From Streptomyces griseus (lineage in GTDB: Bacteria > Actinomycetota > Actinomycetes > Nanopelagicales > Nanopelagicaceae), in the NCBI GenBank assembly GCA_945884695.1, contig CAMCYO010000002.1, positions 62,001-126,000 on the forward strand: 64,000 nucleotides of DNA, written 5' to 3'. This document shows, in pieces, positions 42,733-50,575 of this stretch (the first letter of the stretch is position 1; each line of letters begins with the position of its first letter). Under the pieces are notes generated by a model that saw only the letters and a program-made list of their open reading frames with translations, did no database searches and was not told where the DNA came from. A program made the position numbers and the translations under genes.

Positions 42733-43713
42733 ATGAATCGTGCATTTATTATTGGCATTGCAGGCCAGGATGGTAGCTACTTAGCGGAATCACTTTTGGA
42801 AAAAGGGTATGAAGTTAGTGGAATAATCAGAAGAAATTCAATTGTGGAGCATCAGCGAAATCGAGTATCGCATCTAAAAGACGTGAAAATGGAGTACGGC
42901 GACCTTAATGATCCGTCAAGTTTGGATCGTGCTTTAAGATTGTATCGACCAACAGAAATATATAATCTTGGTGCCCAATCGCATGTGCGAATAAGTTTTG
43001 ATGTGCCTCAATTTACAGTGCAAGTAAATGCACTTGGTGTTTTGAATATTTTAGAAGCTTATCGCCAAGTAGTCCCTGAAGCGAGATTCTATCAGGCGAG
43101 TTCTTCGGAGATGTTTGGCAATTCTGTTGATGACGACTTATTTCAACGAGCGACGACACCAATGAACCCGATAAGTCCTTACGGATGTGCAAAGGTATTC
43201 GGTTACCACATAGTAAAACTTTATCGGAGTAGTTATGGTTTGCATGCGAGTAACGGTATTTTGTTTAATCATGAATCTCCACGCAGAGGATCAAATTTTG
43301 TCACAAACAAAGTGGTAAAGACTGCAGTCCAAATCAAGTTAAAGAAAACCAACATTTTAGAACTTGGAAATCTAGATTCCCAGCGAGATTGGGGGCACTC
43401 TTGGGATTATGTTCGGGCTATGCACTTAATACTGCAGCAAGAAAAACCTGATGACTGGGTTGTATCGACTGGTGAAACTCGATCTGTAAGGCAACTTTGT
43501 GAATATGTTTTCAGAAGATTAGATTTGAATTACGAAGACTACGTTGTTCAAAATCCAAAGTACTTACGCCCTAACGAGCTCGATTATTTGCGTGGCGACT
43601 CATCGAGAATCCGAAAGGAATTGGGGTGGAAACCAAAATACACTTTTGAGTCCATGATGGACGAAATGATTGAATATTGGATAACTTATTTTGAAAATAA
43701 TGTGGAAGAGTAG
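42733..43713 (+). CDS. gmd: GDP-mannose (or GDP-heptose) 4,6-dehydratase
   Basis: A 326-residue extended SDR. Landmarks match Gmd: FIIGIAGQDGSYLAESLLEKGY (NADP-binding, 4-20), GIIRRNS, YNLGAQSHVRISF, SSSEMFGNS (catalytic Ser), SPYGCAK (Tyr-Lys), NGILFNHESPRRG and LGNLDSQRDWGHSWDYV. It converts GDP-D-mannose to GDP-4-keto-6-deoxy-D-mannose. Because heptose genes lie in the convergent operon, it might instead act on GDP-manno-heptose as DmhA enzymes do. It is the last gene of the coupled + operon; start 1 nt after the SDR stop. Confidence 0.92.
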   Translation: MNRAFIIGIAGQDGSYLAESLLEKGYEVSGIIRRNSIVEHQRNRVSHLKDVKMEYGDLNDPSSLDRALRLYRPTEIYNLGAQSHVRISFDVPQFTVQVNALGVLNILEAYRQVVPEARFYQASSSEMFGNSVDDDLFQRATTPMNPISPYGCAKVFGYHIVKLYRSSYGLHASNGILFNHESPRRGSNFVTNKVVKTAVQIKLKKTNILELGNLDSQRDWGHSWDYVRAMHLILQQEKPDDWVVSTGETRSVRQLCEYVFRRLDLNYEDYVVQNPKYLRPNELDYLRGDSSRIRKELGWKPKYTFESMMDEMIEYWITYFENNVEE

Positions 43714-43753
43714 CTAAAAGTCATCAATTAAGAGCACAATTTCGCCACTGAAC

Positions 43754-44932
43754 TTAGATATATTTGAGAGCTAAAGAAATTGCGTCAAAGATTCCCGGAT
43801 TTATTTCCGGATAATTTCCAATATACCAACCAAAATGGTGCACATGATCAACGAACGGAAGGGATTCTGGCTCAGCGGCGCCGGGCAGCCTACGCATAAA
43901 CGGTTGGCGAAGTTGATTGCCACCACCTGAGAGGCCGCGACGAAATTCAATTCCTTGTGCTTTTAGTCCTGCTTCGACCTTATCTCGGACGATAAAGTCA
44001 GGATTTTTCAACACCAAAGTGAATGCGTAATTCGAGTTGCCTTCTGTTAGAAAATCTACCTGAAACTTTTCAGGGTCTAATATGGATAAGAAACGAAGAT
44101 AATTTTCGCTTCGTTTCGCAATATTTGCATCTAGTCTTCGTAATTGAGAAAGACCAATTATGCCGTTCAATTCATTCGGTCGCATATTGTGCGCAGGTAC
44201 GGCGAATATGAAATCTGGGTTTAAGTCAGGAAAACTATCTGAATATTTCTTCTTTGTTTCTTTAGAAGACGATTCTCTGACCATCCCATGAGAGCGCATT
44301 ATCCTGATCATTTCGTAAAGTTCTGGGTCGTTAGTGCTTATTATGCCGCCTTCAATAGTCGTCATATGATGTGCGTAGTAAAAAGAAAAGTTTGATGCCC
44401 ATCCCAGCGAACCCAATTTTCGACCTTTATGAGTGGCTCCGTGCGATTCACAAACATCCTCAATCAATGGAATACTCAAATCTTTTAATGTGTCTAGTAG
44501 TGTGTCAGTCAGTGCGTTTAGCCCAAGAACGTGTGTCAGAAAAACAGCTTTTGTGTTCGGCGTGATCGCATTAATAATTGCTGAAGTGTTCATTCCAAGA
44601 GACTTTTCATCTATGTCAACAAAGACTGGGGTGTGACCAGCATGCAAAACCGATGCTATGTCCGATACCCAGGTCAGTCCGGGAACTATGACTTCCCCTT
44701 TTCCTCGGAGTTCACCAAGTGCCAGCATCGTCAAATCATTTGCTGAAGCACCAGAATTGACCATTACGGAATACTTAACTCCAAGCCATTTGGACCATTC
44801 ATTTTCAAATTCTCGAACATAAGGTCCATGGGTCAACTTCGGATCTTCCTGCTTCAGATGATCAATAACCGCGTCTAGATCCTCTCGGGAAACATTGTTC
44901 TTCATTAGGGGCCAAAGAATTTCATTCGGCAT
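43754..44932 (-). CDS. ColD-like PLP enzyme (GDP-4-keto-6-deoxyhexose 3-dehydratase candidate)
   Basis: A 392-residue DegT/DnrJ/EryC1-fold protein. The PLP-lysine position is occupied by His188 in SFYYAHHMTTIEGG, the hallmark of ColD-type 3-dehydratases. It is not an RfbH/E1-type enzyme, because the Fe-S cysteines are absent (one Cys, in EDVCESHG, is seen near the site). PLP contacts NSGASAND and IEDVCESHG are present. It would remove the C3 hydroxyl of a 4-keto-6-deoxy GDP-sugar. ATG 44932 follows GGGGAG and overlaps the upstream gene by 11 nt. Last gene of the heptose/ThDP operon. Confidence 0.85.
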   Translation of the reverse strand: MPNEILWPLMKNNVSREDLDAVIDHLKQEDPKLTHGPYVREFENEWSKWLGVKYSVMVNSGASANDLTMLALGELRGKGEVIVPGLTWVSDIASVLHAGHTPVFVDIDEKSLGMNTSAIINAITPNTKAVFLTHVLGLNALTDTLLDTLKDLSIPLIEDVCESHGATHKGRKLGSLGWASNFSFYYAHHMTTIEGGIISTNDPELYEMIRIMRSHGMVRESSSKETKKKYSDSFPDLNPDFIFAVPAHNMRPNELNGIIGLSQLRRLDANIAKRSENYLRFLSILDPEKFQVDFLTEGNSNYAFTLVLKNPDFIVRDKVEAGLKAQGIEFRRGLSGGGNQLRQPFMRRLPGAAEPESLPFVDHVHHFGWYIGNYPEINPGIFDAISLALKYI

Positions 44933-45458
44933 ATTTATCTCCCCACTCAACCAATATTGTAGAAACACCGTCAGTGCGCGTTAGGGCTTTTTCGTATTCA
45001 GGGACGATCATCGAAACATCGTCCAAACGCACAATATTAATATTGGGGCACATCGCTTTAAATGCATCTGTAAAGTCACCAGTATGTTGTGTTCCTGGAT
45101 TTAGTGGGTGTTGGGATCCAATACCGGTTCGTATTATTACCTTCGGAGCTGGATTCATACGGGAAAGTTCAGAGAGCTTGTCAAGGTGAGTAACAATCTG
45201 ATTGGTAGCTAGGAGCAAGAAATTCCATCGCGGAAAAACTGAAATAGGGATAAACCCGGCTAAAGCTAAACCGTTGGCAATTCCCATCTGAAAATCTTCC
45301 TCAACGGGAAGTTCAAGTAGTTTTTCACTTGCAACGTGCTCCAGCGTCGTCCGCATCGCAGTGCCTGCAACCGCGACAGACTGGCCAATAAATATTGTCC
45401 GCTCATCTTTTGCAAGGAGCTTCATCGCTTCAGTCAGCGACTCTTGATATTTTCCCAT
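44922..45458 (-). CDS. ThDP-enzyme pyrimidine-binding subunit (E1-beta/transketolase-C-like, short)
   Basis: A 178-residue protein matching only the pyrimidine-binding domain of PDH E1-beta/transketolase. It has RTIFIGQSVAVAGTAM, PVEEDFQMGIANGLALAGFIPI (Glu that activates the thiamine ring plus the GxAxG turn), FLLLATNQIVTHLDKL and VIIRTGIGSQHPLNPGTQHTGDF. The C-terminal transketolase domain of normal E1-beta (about 330 residues) is absent. Its stop overlaps colD, and its ATG abuts the stop of the E1-alpha-like gene, so the two must work as a heteromer. Confidence 0.82.
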   Translation of the reverse strand: MGKYQESLTEAMKLLAKDERTIFIGQSVAVAGTAMRTTLEHVASEKLLELPVEEDFQMGIANGLALAGFIPISVFPRWNFLLLATNQIVTHLDKLSELSRMNPAPKVIIRTGIGSQHPLNPGTQHTGDFTDAFKAMCPNINIVRLDDVSMIVPEYEKALTRTDGVSTILVEWGDKYAE

Positions 45459-46069
45459 TAGAACTGAATTCTCTTACCGGCACCCGCATGAGGGTATTTA
45501 CTTTTATACTTAAAGGACTTAACTTTGCTAGAAGAACGCTCCTCAAATCTTAAAGTCTCTGATGCCCAAACTTGACGCGTGTCAGTTAAAACTGAAATCT
45601 CATTATCTTCAATAATAAAAGTAATTGGAAGGTCGTGATTTTCCGCGTACCTAATTGCCGATTGCGCCACGCCCGTTTCCGAAGTCATATCGCCAATAAA
45701 ACACCAAACGTGGGCTCCGGATCGTTTCAACTTTTCAGCTTTCGAAGCACCAACAGCGATTGGAATGTGGCCACCTACAATGGCAGAAGAGAAAATTCGG
45801 TATTCGGGGAAACCCAAGGAAATGGAACGGCCAGCCATGATTTCATGGGTCAATTCCTCAGGAGGGACGCCTTTTAATAAGCACTGATAATGACTTCGCC
45901 ACGAGCAAAAAACCCAATCTATAGGTTTAACTTCTTTGAAAATTTCAATTAAAGACAACTCATTACCATCGGATAGATGTACGGGTGCTCGAATCTCACC
46001 TCGATTAAATGATTCAGCAATCTCGGTTTCAAATGCTTGCAAATCTTGGACTGACCAAATATTTGACAT
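45458..46069 (-). CDS. ThDP-enzyme pyrophosphate-binding subunit (E1-alpha-like, short)
   Basis: A 203-residue protein with the E1-alpha fold core: WVFCSWRSHYQCLLKGVPPEEL, IVGGHIPIAVGASKAEKL, and ThDP/Mg motif GDM(126-128)...EDN(154-156), a GDx-N motif with Met for the usual Gly. It is much shorter than dehydrogenase E1-alpha (about 330-360). ATG 46069 is chosen as it gives a compact N-terminus. No E2/E3 genes are nearby, so it is not an oxidative complex. It more likely performs C-C bond formation, as split ThDP enzymes of branched-sugar clusters do. Confidence 0.8.
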   Translation of the reverse strand: MSNIWSVQDLQAFETEIAESFNRGEIRAPVHLSDGNELSLIEIFKEVKPIDWVFCSWRSHYQCLLKGVPPEELTHEIMAGRSISLGFPEYRIFSSAIVGGHIPIAVGASKAEKLKRSGAHVWCFIGDMTSETGVAQSAIRYAENHDLPITFIIEDNEISVLTDTRQVWASETLRFEERSSSKVKSFKYKSKYPHAGAGKRIQF

Positions 46070-46114
46070 ATGTCGAGTGTAACTTATAAAGCAAGTGGGA
46101 CTACACATCGACTT

Positions 46115-47089
46115 CTAAATGATTCGCGTGGTTCCTTCATTTGAGATCTGGATGGGCACATGTACAGATGGTGACATTTCGTTGATAAAGTAATCACGAA
46201 TCTCAGGATCCACCCAAAACAAGAAAAACCCGCCACCTCCCGCTCCAAGAATCTTGCCACCTTGGGCGCCCGCCTTAAGTGCCTTCTCAAAAAAATCTTG
46301 AAGTAGTGGAGTAACCGATGATGGGTTCATAGATTTCTTTAGTTTCCAACTTTCATTTAACATTAAACCAATTTGATTTAAGTCTCCTTCACTCTCAAAA
46401 ATAACTCGGCATTCGTTAGCAAGTTCCTCAGTCCGAGTCATTGAGTGCTTCTTCAACTCTAAATTCTCTATTAGAGATTTAGACACATCCGAACTCAATC
46501 GCGATATGCCTGAGAAGAGGAGAACAATCCTAGATTCGATCTCCTTGAGGTAATTAGAAGACGGGGAAAGTTTCGTTGCTGACCAAGAATCACCAGGCCC
46601 GAATTCAATAAAATTCATTCCACCTAATGAGCATGCAATCTGATCCTGGGAGCCGACCGTTTCATTCAGAATTTTTTGCTCAAAAGTGATTGCGTGATTA
46701 GCAATTTCATTGGCAGATAGTGGAGAGTTGTTAAGAATTGAAAGAGAATGAATCAATCCAACAGCAAAAGCTGAGCTAGATCCAACCCCACTTCGCGATG
46801 GTAAATCTCCATGGTGATGTAACTCAAGAGGCAAACCAGGAGCGTACTTTCTAAATCCTTCACGCACAGCTGGATGAATGATTTCGTCAATGCTGGTAAC
46901 AGTTTCAACTTTTGAATACACGACTCTATAAGAATGATCAAAAAATGGCGGTAGCTCTCGCAAAGTTATATAGCAGTATTTATCGATGGCGAAGGATAGT
47001 ACTGCACCACGATTTTTGCGGTACCAGTCAGGATGGTCAGTCCCACCGCCAAATAATGAAACTCTATAGGGAGTTCGAGTAATAATCAT
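46115..47089 (-). CDS. hddA: D-glycero-D-manno-heptose-7-phosphate kinase-like GHMP kinase
   Basis: A 324-residue GHMP kinase. It has the N-terminal RTPYRVSLFGGGTDHPDWYR (HddA hallmark, substrate loop), ATP-binding motif PSRSGVGSSSAFAVGLIH and the C-terminal GAQGGKILGAGGGGFFLFW. HddA phosphorylates heptose-7-P at O1 in the GDP-heptose route. gmhA and gmhB, its usual partners, lie directly upstream in the same operon. Gap of 5 nt from the epimerase gene. Confidence 0.9.
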   Translation of the reverse strand: MIITRTPYRVSLFGGGTDHPDWYRKNRGAVLSFAIDKYCYITLRELPPFFDHSYRVVYSKVETVTSIDEIIHPAVREGFRKYAPGLPLELHHHGDLPSRSGVGSSSAFAVGLIHSLSILNNSPLSANEIANHAITFEQKILNETVGSQDQIACSLGGMNFIEFGPGDSWSATKLSPSSNYLKEIESRIVLLFSGISRLSSDVSKSLIENLELKKHSMTRTEELANECRVIFESEGDLNQIGLMLNESWKLKKSMNPSSVTPLLQDFFEKALKAGAQGGKILGAGGGGFFLFWVDPEIRDYFINEMSPSVHVPIQISNEGTTRII

Positions 47090-47094
47090 AACAA

Positions 47095-48030
47095 CTACAA
47101 ATTTGAGAACGGATACTGTTTAAACATTCCCATGCCCTTTATTAATTCAGTAATCCCTTCGGCAAGCCCAACCTTTGCTTTCATCCCTTGCTTCTCTAGT
47201 TTCTCATTAGAAACAATGTAGTTTCGTTGGTCTGGGTCCTTAGCGAGTGGTGCATCGAGGAAAGTAAATTCTGGAATCTGCTTTTGAATTGCGATGCACA
47301 GCTCTTCTTTTGAAATATTCGCTTCACTTAAGCCAAAATTAAAAATTTCACCAGAAACTTTATTAGGGTTATCGATTGCAAAATTAAAAGCAGCGCTGAC
47401 ATCTCGTACATGCACATAATTTCGCTTGAAATGCCCTTCAAACAAAATAACAAACTTATCCGTTAGAGCTCGATAGACGAAATTATTTACTAGTAGATCA
47501 AGTCTCATCCTTGGGGAAATCCCAAAAACCGTTGCTAGCCTGAAGCTGGTTGCATTTGGTCTCTGCATTAAATTTTCCTCGACTACAACCTTATCTTTTG
47601 CATATAGAGATAATGGATTTAGGGGTGAATTTTCATCGCAGTGGTTATTCTTATCTCCACTCCCATATGCACTATTAGTTGTGGGCATAACTATTTGTTG
47701 ATTTTGAGTTAGGTGATCGAATAACCAAATTGTTGCTTCCTTATTTATTGAACTTGCAGTGAGTGGGTCTTTCGAGCAAGCAGGCGCACCTACGATTGCG
47801 GCCAACGGGATAACAACGTCAGCATTTTTTAGTTGCTTTTTCATTAAAGACTGATCGCGAATATCACCATAAACTAGATTGAATTGAGGATGTGAAATGA
47901 TTGAGGCAAGACTTGGCTGACGGTACATGAAGTTATCTACCACCGTTACGTGGTGACCATTTTTGAGCAATTCGGGAACAAGAATTGAGCCTATGTATCC
48001 CGCTCCGCCTGTTACAAGTATTCTTTTCAA
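47095..48030 (-). CDS. NAD-dependent epimerase/dehydratase (extended SDR)
   Basis: A 311-residue extended SDR. It has LVTGGAGYIGSILVPELLKNGHHVTVVDNFMY (NAD motif, Asp), VIPLAAIVGAPACS, TTNSAYGSG (catalytic Thr/Ser), SLYAKDK (YxxxK) and RNYVHVRDVSAAF. This resembles nucleotide-sugar 4-epimerases or reductases often found with gmhA/hddA in modified-heptose clusters. Start overlaps the gmhA stop (ATGA). It could complete a GDP-heptose or dideoxy sugar by epimerisation or reduction. Confidence 0.85.
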   Translation of the reverse strand: MKRILVTGGAGYIGSILVPELLKNGHHVTVVDNFMYRQPSLASIISHPQFNLVYGDIRDQSLMKKQLKNADVVIPLAAIVGAPACSKDPLTASSINKEATIWLFDHLTQNQQIVMPTTNSAYGSGDKNNHCDENSPLNPLSLYAKDKVVVEENLMQRPNATSFRLATVFGISPRMRLDLLVNNFVYRALTDKFVILFEGHFKRNYVHVRDVSAAFNFAIDNPNKVSGEIFNFGLSEANISKEELCIAIQKQIPEFTFLDAPLAKDPDQRNYIVSNEKLEKQGMKAKVGLAEGITELIKGMGMFKQYPFSNL

Positions 48031-48617
48031 TTTCGCCCCGATTCAAAAAGTGCAGTTTCTATTAACTCTGAAATAATGTGATAGCCAATCATGTGACACT
48101 CCTGGATGTGCTGCGTATTAATAGAAGGAACTTCGATGGCAACATCAACTTTGGCCGCGATATCGCCAGAGGTCCGCGTAAAAGCAACTGTCTTTAGATT
48201 TTGAGCCCTTGCCACCTCAACGGCTTTGAGGCAGTTCTTTGATGATCCACTTGTAGTGAGCACAATGAGGGCGTCTCCCGCCTGTCCATATGCTTCAACT
48301 TGTCGTGCGAAGACTCCTTCAAATCCAAAATCATTTGAAAATGCTGTCAGTATGGAAGTGTCAACGGTCAATGCGATAGCTGGCAAAGCTTTGCGTTTTA
48401 AATCTTTCGAAAAGGCACTGACAAGTTCGGCGGCAAAATGTTGAGAATCGGCTGCACTTCCGCCATTCCCGCAGATCAACACCTTATTTCCGGATCGAAA
48501 GACGTCTGTAAGTAGAGTGGCCACTTGCGTCATTTGAGATGAACAAGCGCCTAAAAACTTTGGTAAAAGATCAGAAATTTCTAGAATTCTTGCTTGTGCA
48601 ACTTCTGAAGGATTCAT
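48027..48617 (-). CDS. gmhA: Sedoheptulose-7-phosphate isomerase (phosphoheptose isomerase)
   Basis: A 196-residue SIS-fold isomerase. It has VLICGNGGSAADSQHFAAELV (residues 45-65), IALTVDTSILTAFSNDFGFE, VLTTSGSSKNCLKAVEVA and HIQECHMIGYHIISELIE with the zinc/catalytic His and Glu. It converts sedoheptulose-7-P to D-glycero-D-manno-heptose-7-P. ATG 48617 overlaps the gmhB stop codon (ATGA) and gives the normal family length; an upstream ATG at 48656 would overlap by 43 nt. Confidence 0.95.
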   Translation of the reverse strand: MNPSEVAQARILEISDLLPKFLGACSSQMTQVATLLTDVFRSGNKVLICGNGGSAADSQHFAAELVSAFSKDLKRKALPAIALTVDTSILTAFSNDFGFEGVFARQVEAYGQAGDALIVLTTSGSSKNCLKAVEVARAQNLKTVAFTRTSGDIAAKVDVAIEVPSINTQHIQECHMIGYHIISELIETALFESGRN

Positions 48618-49156
48618 TTGAACACTTGTCCCTTTTGCGTGTTTGAGGTAATCCAATGGGCTGCCTCTAAGAGATCCTTAGCATGAAAATCAGCTTGAGG
48701 TTCATTGTGCATTTCATCGCCAATCTTAATGGACCTGAAGCCTAATTGAAGGCCAAATATAACATCTGATGGTTGGTCACCAAGCATAAAGCTTATCGTT
48801 GGGTCGATGTCATACTCATTTATTGCCTGCTGTCCAAGCGCAACGGCCGGCTTGCGACAGTCGCACACTTCATCGGGGGTATGAGGACAATACAAGATAA
48901 AGTCAAAATCGATTCCTTCAAATTGAAAAAGTTCAATTACACGGTTATTAACGGCATTCACCTGATCTTCAGTAGCTAGGCCACGATTAATCACAGATTG
49001 ATTAGTAATAATTCCAAATCGAAATCCAAAGTTTTTAAGCATTTTCAAACCTAGCGCTGAATTTGCTAAGAGTTCAACTTTTGAAGGATCTATTAGATAG
49101 TGAACATGTTTGATTAAAGTACCGTCTCTGTCAAACAGAACATAAGCCTGACTCAC
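48614..49156 (-). CDS. gmhB: D-glycero-D-manno-heptose-1,7-bisphosphate phosphatase
   Basis: A 180-residue HAD phosphatase of the GmhB/HisB-N type. It has nucleophile motif LFDRDGTLIK, GIITNQS (motif II), zinc loop CPHTPDEVCDCRKP (C-H-C-C) and MLGDQPSDVIFG (motif IV). It removes the 7-phosphate before nucleotidylation. GTG 49156 has GGAG 9 nt upstream. First gene of the seven-gene minus-strand operon ending with colD. Confidence 0.93.
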   Translation of the reverse strand: MSQAYVLFDRDGTLIKHVHYLIDPSKVELLANSALGLKMLKNFGFRFGIITNQSVINRGLATEDQVNAVNNRVIELFQFEGIDFDFILYCPHTPDEVCDCRKPAVALGQQAINEYDIDPTISFMLGDQPSDVIFGLQLGFRSIKIGDEMHNEPQADFHAKDLLEAAHWITSNTQKGQVFK

Positions 49157-49232
49157 CGCAACTCCAATTTCAAATTATTATGCGATTAACCTTCGAGTAA
49201 TTGATTCGTTTAGTATACCTATTGCGAAAATC

Positions 49233-50411
49233 TTACAGATGGGAAATCACTCGGTCTGCAATATATTTTCCGAAAGGGAGCGCAGCTGTCCAACCAGGAC
49301 TTACTGCATTCAATACATGTGTCGAGCATTTGTCGCCCTCCACCAGGAAGTCACTTACCAACTGTCCAGTGTTAATGTCAATAAGTTGCGCCCTAATTCC
49401 AGGTCTCATTTTCTTCCAACCTGTCACGCCACTCACATTGGGAACCAATTGCGAAGACTCTTTAATTAACTGTGATTCAAAGAACTTCGGAAATTCAGCT
49501 TTGAACAATCCAGGAAGATCATGTGCATTTCCCTTTAGCATTGAAGTTAAGCCCCGTACGCTTTCCTTAATGTCCGACAGATTCCAATTCTCCAAGAGTG
49601 AGTATTGTTCCCGATTGAGCAAAGGAATTGCGGTTGGCCCAATTTTCACCGAACCACTTGCCGAAATTGTGAAATGAACGCCAAGGAATGGATTCTGTGG
49701 ATTTGGAACAGGGTACACGAGTCGCTTTAGCGGCAATTTAGATTTAGGAACGTACCTGTACAAACCCATAAAAGGAATCATTGAGAATTGATTTCCAAAA
49801 CCGAATGATTTCGCAATTCGATCCGCTTGTGAGCCAGAGGCATTGACTACATGACGACTATCCTTTCCAGAATAATCCTCCTTAATGTTGAAACTTCTAT
49901 CAAATATGATCTCTCCTCCTAAGCTTTCAACCCTATTCGCCAAAACTTTAATGACCGCTTGAGGATCGGCGACTGCGGTTGTTGGCGACCAAATAAATCT
50001 GCTATGCGTTTTGGCTAGTGGCTCCAAATCAAACAACTGTTCTTTCTCAAGTAATTCAAGTTTAACGCCGTTGGAAATACCACGATTGAAAAGTTGTTCC
50101 AAGAGTTGATCTTCGCCCTCATTTTTGCTCACCACTATTTTGCCAAGATTATGTACTTCGATGTCATTTTCTGCACATAGCGAACGGAGCGCAAGGTTGC
50201 CTTCCTTGCAAAATCGTGCTTTTAATGAATCTGGACTGTAATAAAAACCAGCATGAAGAACCCCAGAATTTCTCCCTGACGCATGTAAGCCCAAGGACGA
50301 TTCCTTCTCGAATATTTTCACTTGCAAGCCACTATTCTGCTCTAGTAGCGATTTTGCGATAGATAGACCGACAATCCCCGCTCCAATAATCAACACATCA
50401 GGGGTTTTCAA
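49233..50411 (-). CDS. lhgO: L-2-hydroxyglutarate oxidase-like FAD protein
   Basis: A 392-residue DAO-family flavoprotein. It begins DVLIIGAGIVGLSIAKSLLEQ, followed by SLGLHASGRNSGVLHAGFYYSPDSLKARFC, the LhgO signature. HVVNASGSQADRIAKSFG and a C-terminal region TGWKKMRPGIRAQL follow. LhgO oxidises L-2-hydroxyglutarate to 2-oxoglutarate and is a metabolite-repair enzyme. I chose TTG 50411, with GGAG 8 nt upstream, over the extended frame to 50489. It is a surprising guest in a glycan island; its donor could be a related 2-hydroxy acid. Confidence 0.85.
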   Translation of the reverse strand: MKTPDVLIIGAGIVGLSIAKSLLEQNSGLQVKIFEKESSLGLHASGRNSGVLHAGFYYSPDSLKARFCKEGNLALRSLCAENDIEVHNLGKIVVSKNEGEDQLLEQLFNRGISNGVKLELLEKEQLFDLEPLAKTHSRFIWSPTTAVADPQAVIKVLANRVESLGGEIIFDRSFNIKEDYSGKDSRHVVNASGSQADRIAKSFGFGNQFSMIPFMGLYRYVPKSKLPLKRLVYPVPNPQNPFLGVHFTISASGSVKIGPTAIPLLNREQYSLLENWNLSDIKESVRGLTSMLKGNAHDLPGLFKAEFPKFFESQLIKESSQLVPNVSGVTGWKKMRPGIRAQLIDINTGQLVSDFLVEGDKCSTHVLNAVSPGWTAALPFGKYIADRVISHL

Positions 50412-50575
50412 TCTGTCTCCAAAACTTTGAATATTAGTATAAGCCCAGCGGGAGGGATAAGGCTTAAGTGAGACCAACTTTCGAAACACTTATTCAACAA
50501 CGATGGAGACTAAAATGTTGGGATATGTCAAAGGCAAAACGAAGTAAGGGCTTTCCAGAATGTTATTGTTTACTC

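Noticed and set aside
43754..44932. Ordinary DegT-family aminotransferase (for example perosamine synthase)
   Set aside because: The Schiff-base lysine is replaced by His188, so normal transamination is unlikely; a ColD-type dehydratase is the better call.
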